Source: Cupriavidus sp. MP-37 (GTDB taxonomy: Bacteria; Pseudomonadota; Gammaproteobacteria; Burkholderiales; Burkholderiaceae). Taken from it: a stretch of DNA of 64,000 nt. Both the position numbers and the translations under genes were made by a program. The stretch is taken from contig NZ_CP085344.1 in assembly GCF_020618415.1 (NCBI RefSeq), positions 2,875,001 through 2,939,000 of the forward strand, read 5' to 3'. The notes beneath the pieces were generated by a model. The model was not told the DNA's origin, did not search any database, and was given only the letters and a program-made list of their open reading frames with translations. Positions 61,926 through 64,000 of the stretch are shown one piece after another; position 1 is the stretch's first letter, and every line of letters starts with the position of its first letter.

Positions 61926-62693
61926 TCAGTACGCGCCCGACAGCAGCGCGCCGGCGCCCGGCACCACCGGCTCCAGCCCCAGGCGCTTGAGCAGCGCATA
62001 GGTGGTGGCAACGGCGGCGGTGACGACCGGCTTGCCGGTCATGGCCTCGACCTTGGCCACCGCCGGCAGCGACGGCATCTGCACGCAGGCGGACAGCACG
62101 ATCACGTCGGCGTCGGCGGTGTTCATCTGCGCGACGATCCCGGGCAGCTTGGCCGGGTCATGGCGGCCGACTTCGAGGTTGTCGGGGATCTCCAGCGCGC
62201 GGTAGTCGACCACCTCGTAGCCTTCGTTGCGGATGTAGTCCACCACCAGTTCGGTCAGCGGCTTCATGTACGGCGCCACCACCGCGATGCGCTTGGCGCC
62301 CATCACCTTGAGCGCATCGACCAGCGCGCCGGCGCTGGTGATCACCGGGGCGTCGCCGCCATTCGCGGCGGTATGCGCCTGCAGGCGCTGCTCGGAGACG
62401 CGGTGGTAGCCGTGGCCCATCGCCATGATCGCCACCAGGCAGGCGTAGCCGAGCACATCGACGCGGGCGTCGCTCAGCTCCACCGCGCAGCGGTCGGATT
62501 CGGCATCCATGGCCGCCAGCTCTTCCTTGACCACCTTCTTCATCCGCATCCGGCTCGAATGGAAGGTGAAGCGCTCCGGGCGCACCAGCTGGCGCGCGGC
62601 CAGCATCGCCGGGATCTCGGTTTCCATGGTGGTATTGGAGCTCGGCACGATCTGGCCGATTCGGAAAACTTTCTGCACTGTCGACTCCGTCAT
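61926..62693 (-). CDS. nicE: Maleate cis-trans isomerase
   Basis: Asp/Glu-racemase-fold enzyme, 255 residues, converting maleate to fumarate. The two catalytic cysteines are in DVLGYACLVAIM (C85) and VIVLSACVQMPS. The N-terminal IGQIVPSSNTTMETEIPAML is characteristic of maleate isomerases. First gene of the minus-strand operon; it has a promoter and candidate operator 89-112 bp upstream. Confidence 0.94.
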   Translation of the reverse strand: MTESTVQKVFRIGQIVPSSNTTMETEIPAMLAARQLVRPERFTFHSSRMRMKKVVKEELAAMDAESDRCAVELSDARVDVLGYACLVAIMAMGHGYHRVSEQRLQAHTAANGGDAPVITSAGALVDALKVMGAKRIAVVAPYMKPLTELVVDYIRNEGYEVVDYRALEIPDNLEVGRHDPAKLPGIVAQMNTADADVIVLSACVQMPSLPAVAKVEAMTGKPVVTAAVATTYALLKRLGLEPVVPGAGALLSGAY

Positions 62694-62776
62694 CTGTTTG
62701 TCTGCCCTGGGTTGCGCTGTGGTCGCGCTGTCGGTCTCGCTGCGTGCGGCGGCCGGTGGCCGGCATGCTGCGATTG

Positions 62777-62805
62777 ATTGTAGTGTACACACTTTATCTA
62801 CGCAA
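62777..62805 (-). promoter_or_regulatory. nicE promoter with embedded operator
   Basis: Minus strand TTGCGT, 17-bp spacer, TACAAT. The spacer contains AGTGTGTACACT (62782-62793), identical to a site in the nicC promoter, so a repressor bound here would block polymerase. The 360-bp gap 62694-63053 holds this, a dyad and the nicC promoter. Confidence 0.6.
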
Positions 62806-62825
62806 ACAGAATCTGCGCCCGGCAC

Positions 62826-62861
62826 GATTCACTCGTTCAGTGCATTCTGAATGAATGAATC
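62826..62861. promoter_or_regulatory. Imperfect 36-bp dyad between nicE and nicC
   Basis: GATTCACTCGTTCA and TGAATGAATGAATC pair in 12 of 14 positions around an 8-base loop. It lies midway between the divergent promoters. It could be a second regulator site or a structured DNA element. Confidence 0.4.
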
Positions 62862-62954
62862 CCTGTTTTTGCGCATGATTTCGCCATTGCAGCGCATCAT
62901 TGCCGAGCCGTCACATCGTGATCAGGGTTTTCCATAGGTTCGTGGAATTTCGCC

Positions 62955-64000
<1,046 letters not shown>

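Overview
The window looks like a chromosomal segment of a GC-rich betaproteobacterium of the order Burkholderiales, most likely Cupriavidus or a close relative. The basis is codon usage, the core order spoT-rpoZ-gmk-yicC-(kinase-phosphatase)-rph-rdgB-hemW, Bug-type periplasmic receptors, DUF2917 and PKHD hydroxylase genes, and several MocR-type regulators. Genus level is inference; no 16S or other marker is present.

Layout. Bases 1-2940 are the end of an island: a large protein in visibly AT-richer DNA, open at the left edge, resembling the C-terminal part of SIR2-linked (DUF4020-like) defence proteins. It is followed by a degenerate tRNA 3'-end-like sequence and a strong terminator. From about 2990 to 23600 lie metabolic and regulatory singletons: PPK2, a berberine-bridge-type flavoenzyme, CapA-like, FapA/DUF342, a methyltransferase, two flavoproteins, two MocR regulators with divergent partners, a diguanylate cyclase without an I-site, LpxO-like, an AhpD-like protein and a PKHD hydroxylase behind a Fur-box-like site. 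Bases 23067-34095 hold core information and stress genes: tRNA-fMet, tRNA-Arg, greB, spoT, rpoZ, gmk, yicC, a Ser/Thr kinase and PP2C phosphatase pair, rph, rdgB and hemW.

After tRNA-Ser (34921-35010) comes a catabolic module at 35082-40465: a zinc alcohol dehydrogenase, an IclR regulator, a Bug receptor and an SdsA-type alkylsulfatase. Nearly identical 22-bp motifs lie upstream of the dehydrogenase and of the sulfatase, which suggests one regulon for using alkyl sulfates. Two ABC importers follow: an OsmU/OpuC-type compatible-solute system (41085-44597) and a BMP-family nucleoside-type system (46541-51439), with a pirin gene between them. Bases 51759-55455 carry DUF1232, quinone oxidoreductase, methylglyoxal synthase, SDR and EamA genes.

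The right end (55542-64000) is a nicotinate-degradation (nic) region. nicE-nicD-nicX-nicF form a tight operon divergent from nicC, which runs off the right edge. A MarR gene (NicR-like), a TetR gene (NicS-like) and a molybdenum hydroxylase large subunit (NicB-like) sit beside it. An identical 12-bp near-palindrome overlaps both divergent core promoters, and three 12-bp repeats abut the TetR-gene -10 box.

Three paired inverted palindromic repeats of about 126-156 bp, plus one solitary copy, are scattered at gene ends (17657, 46214, 51476, 56053) and look like REP/BIME-type elements. No CRISPR array, insertion sequence or rRNA gene was found.
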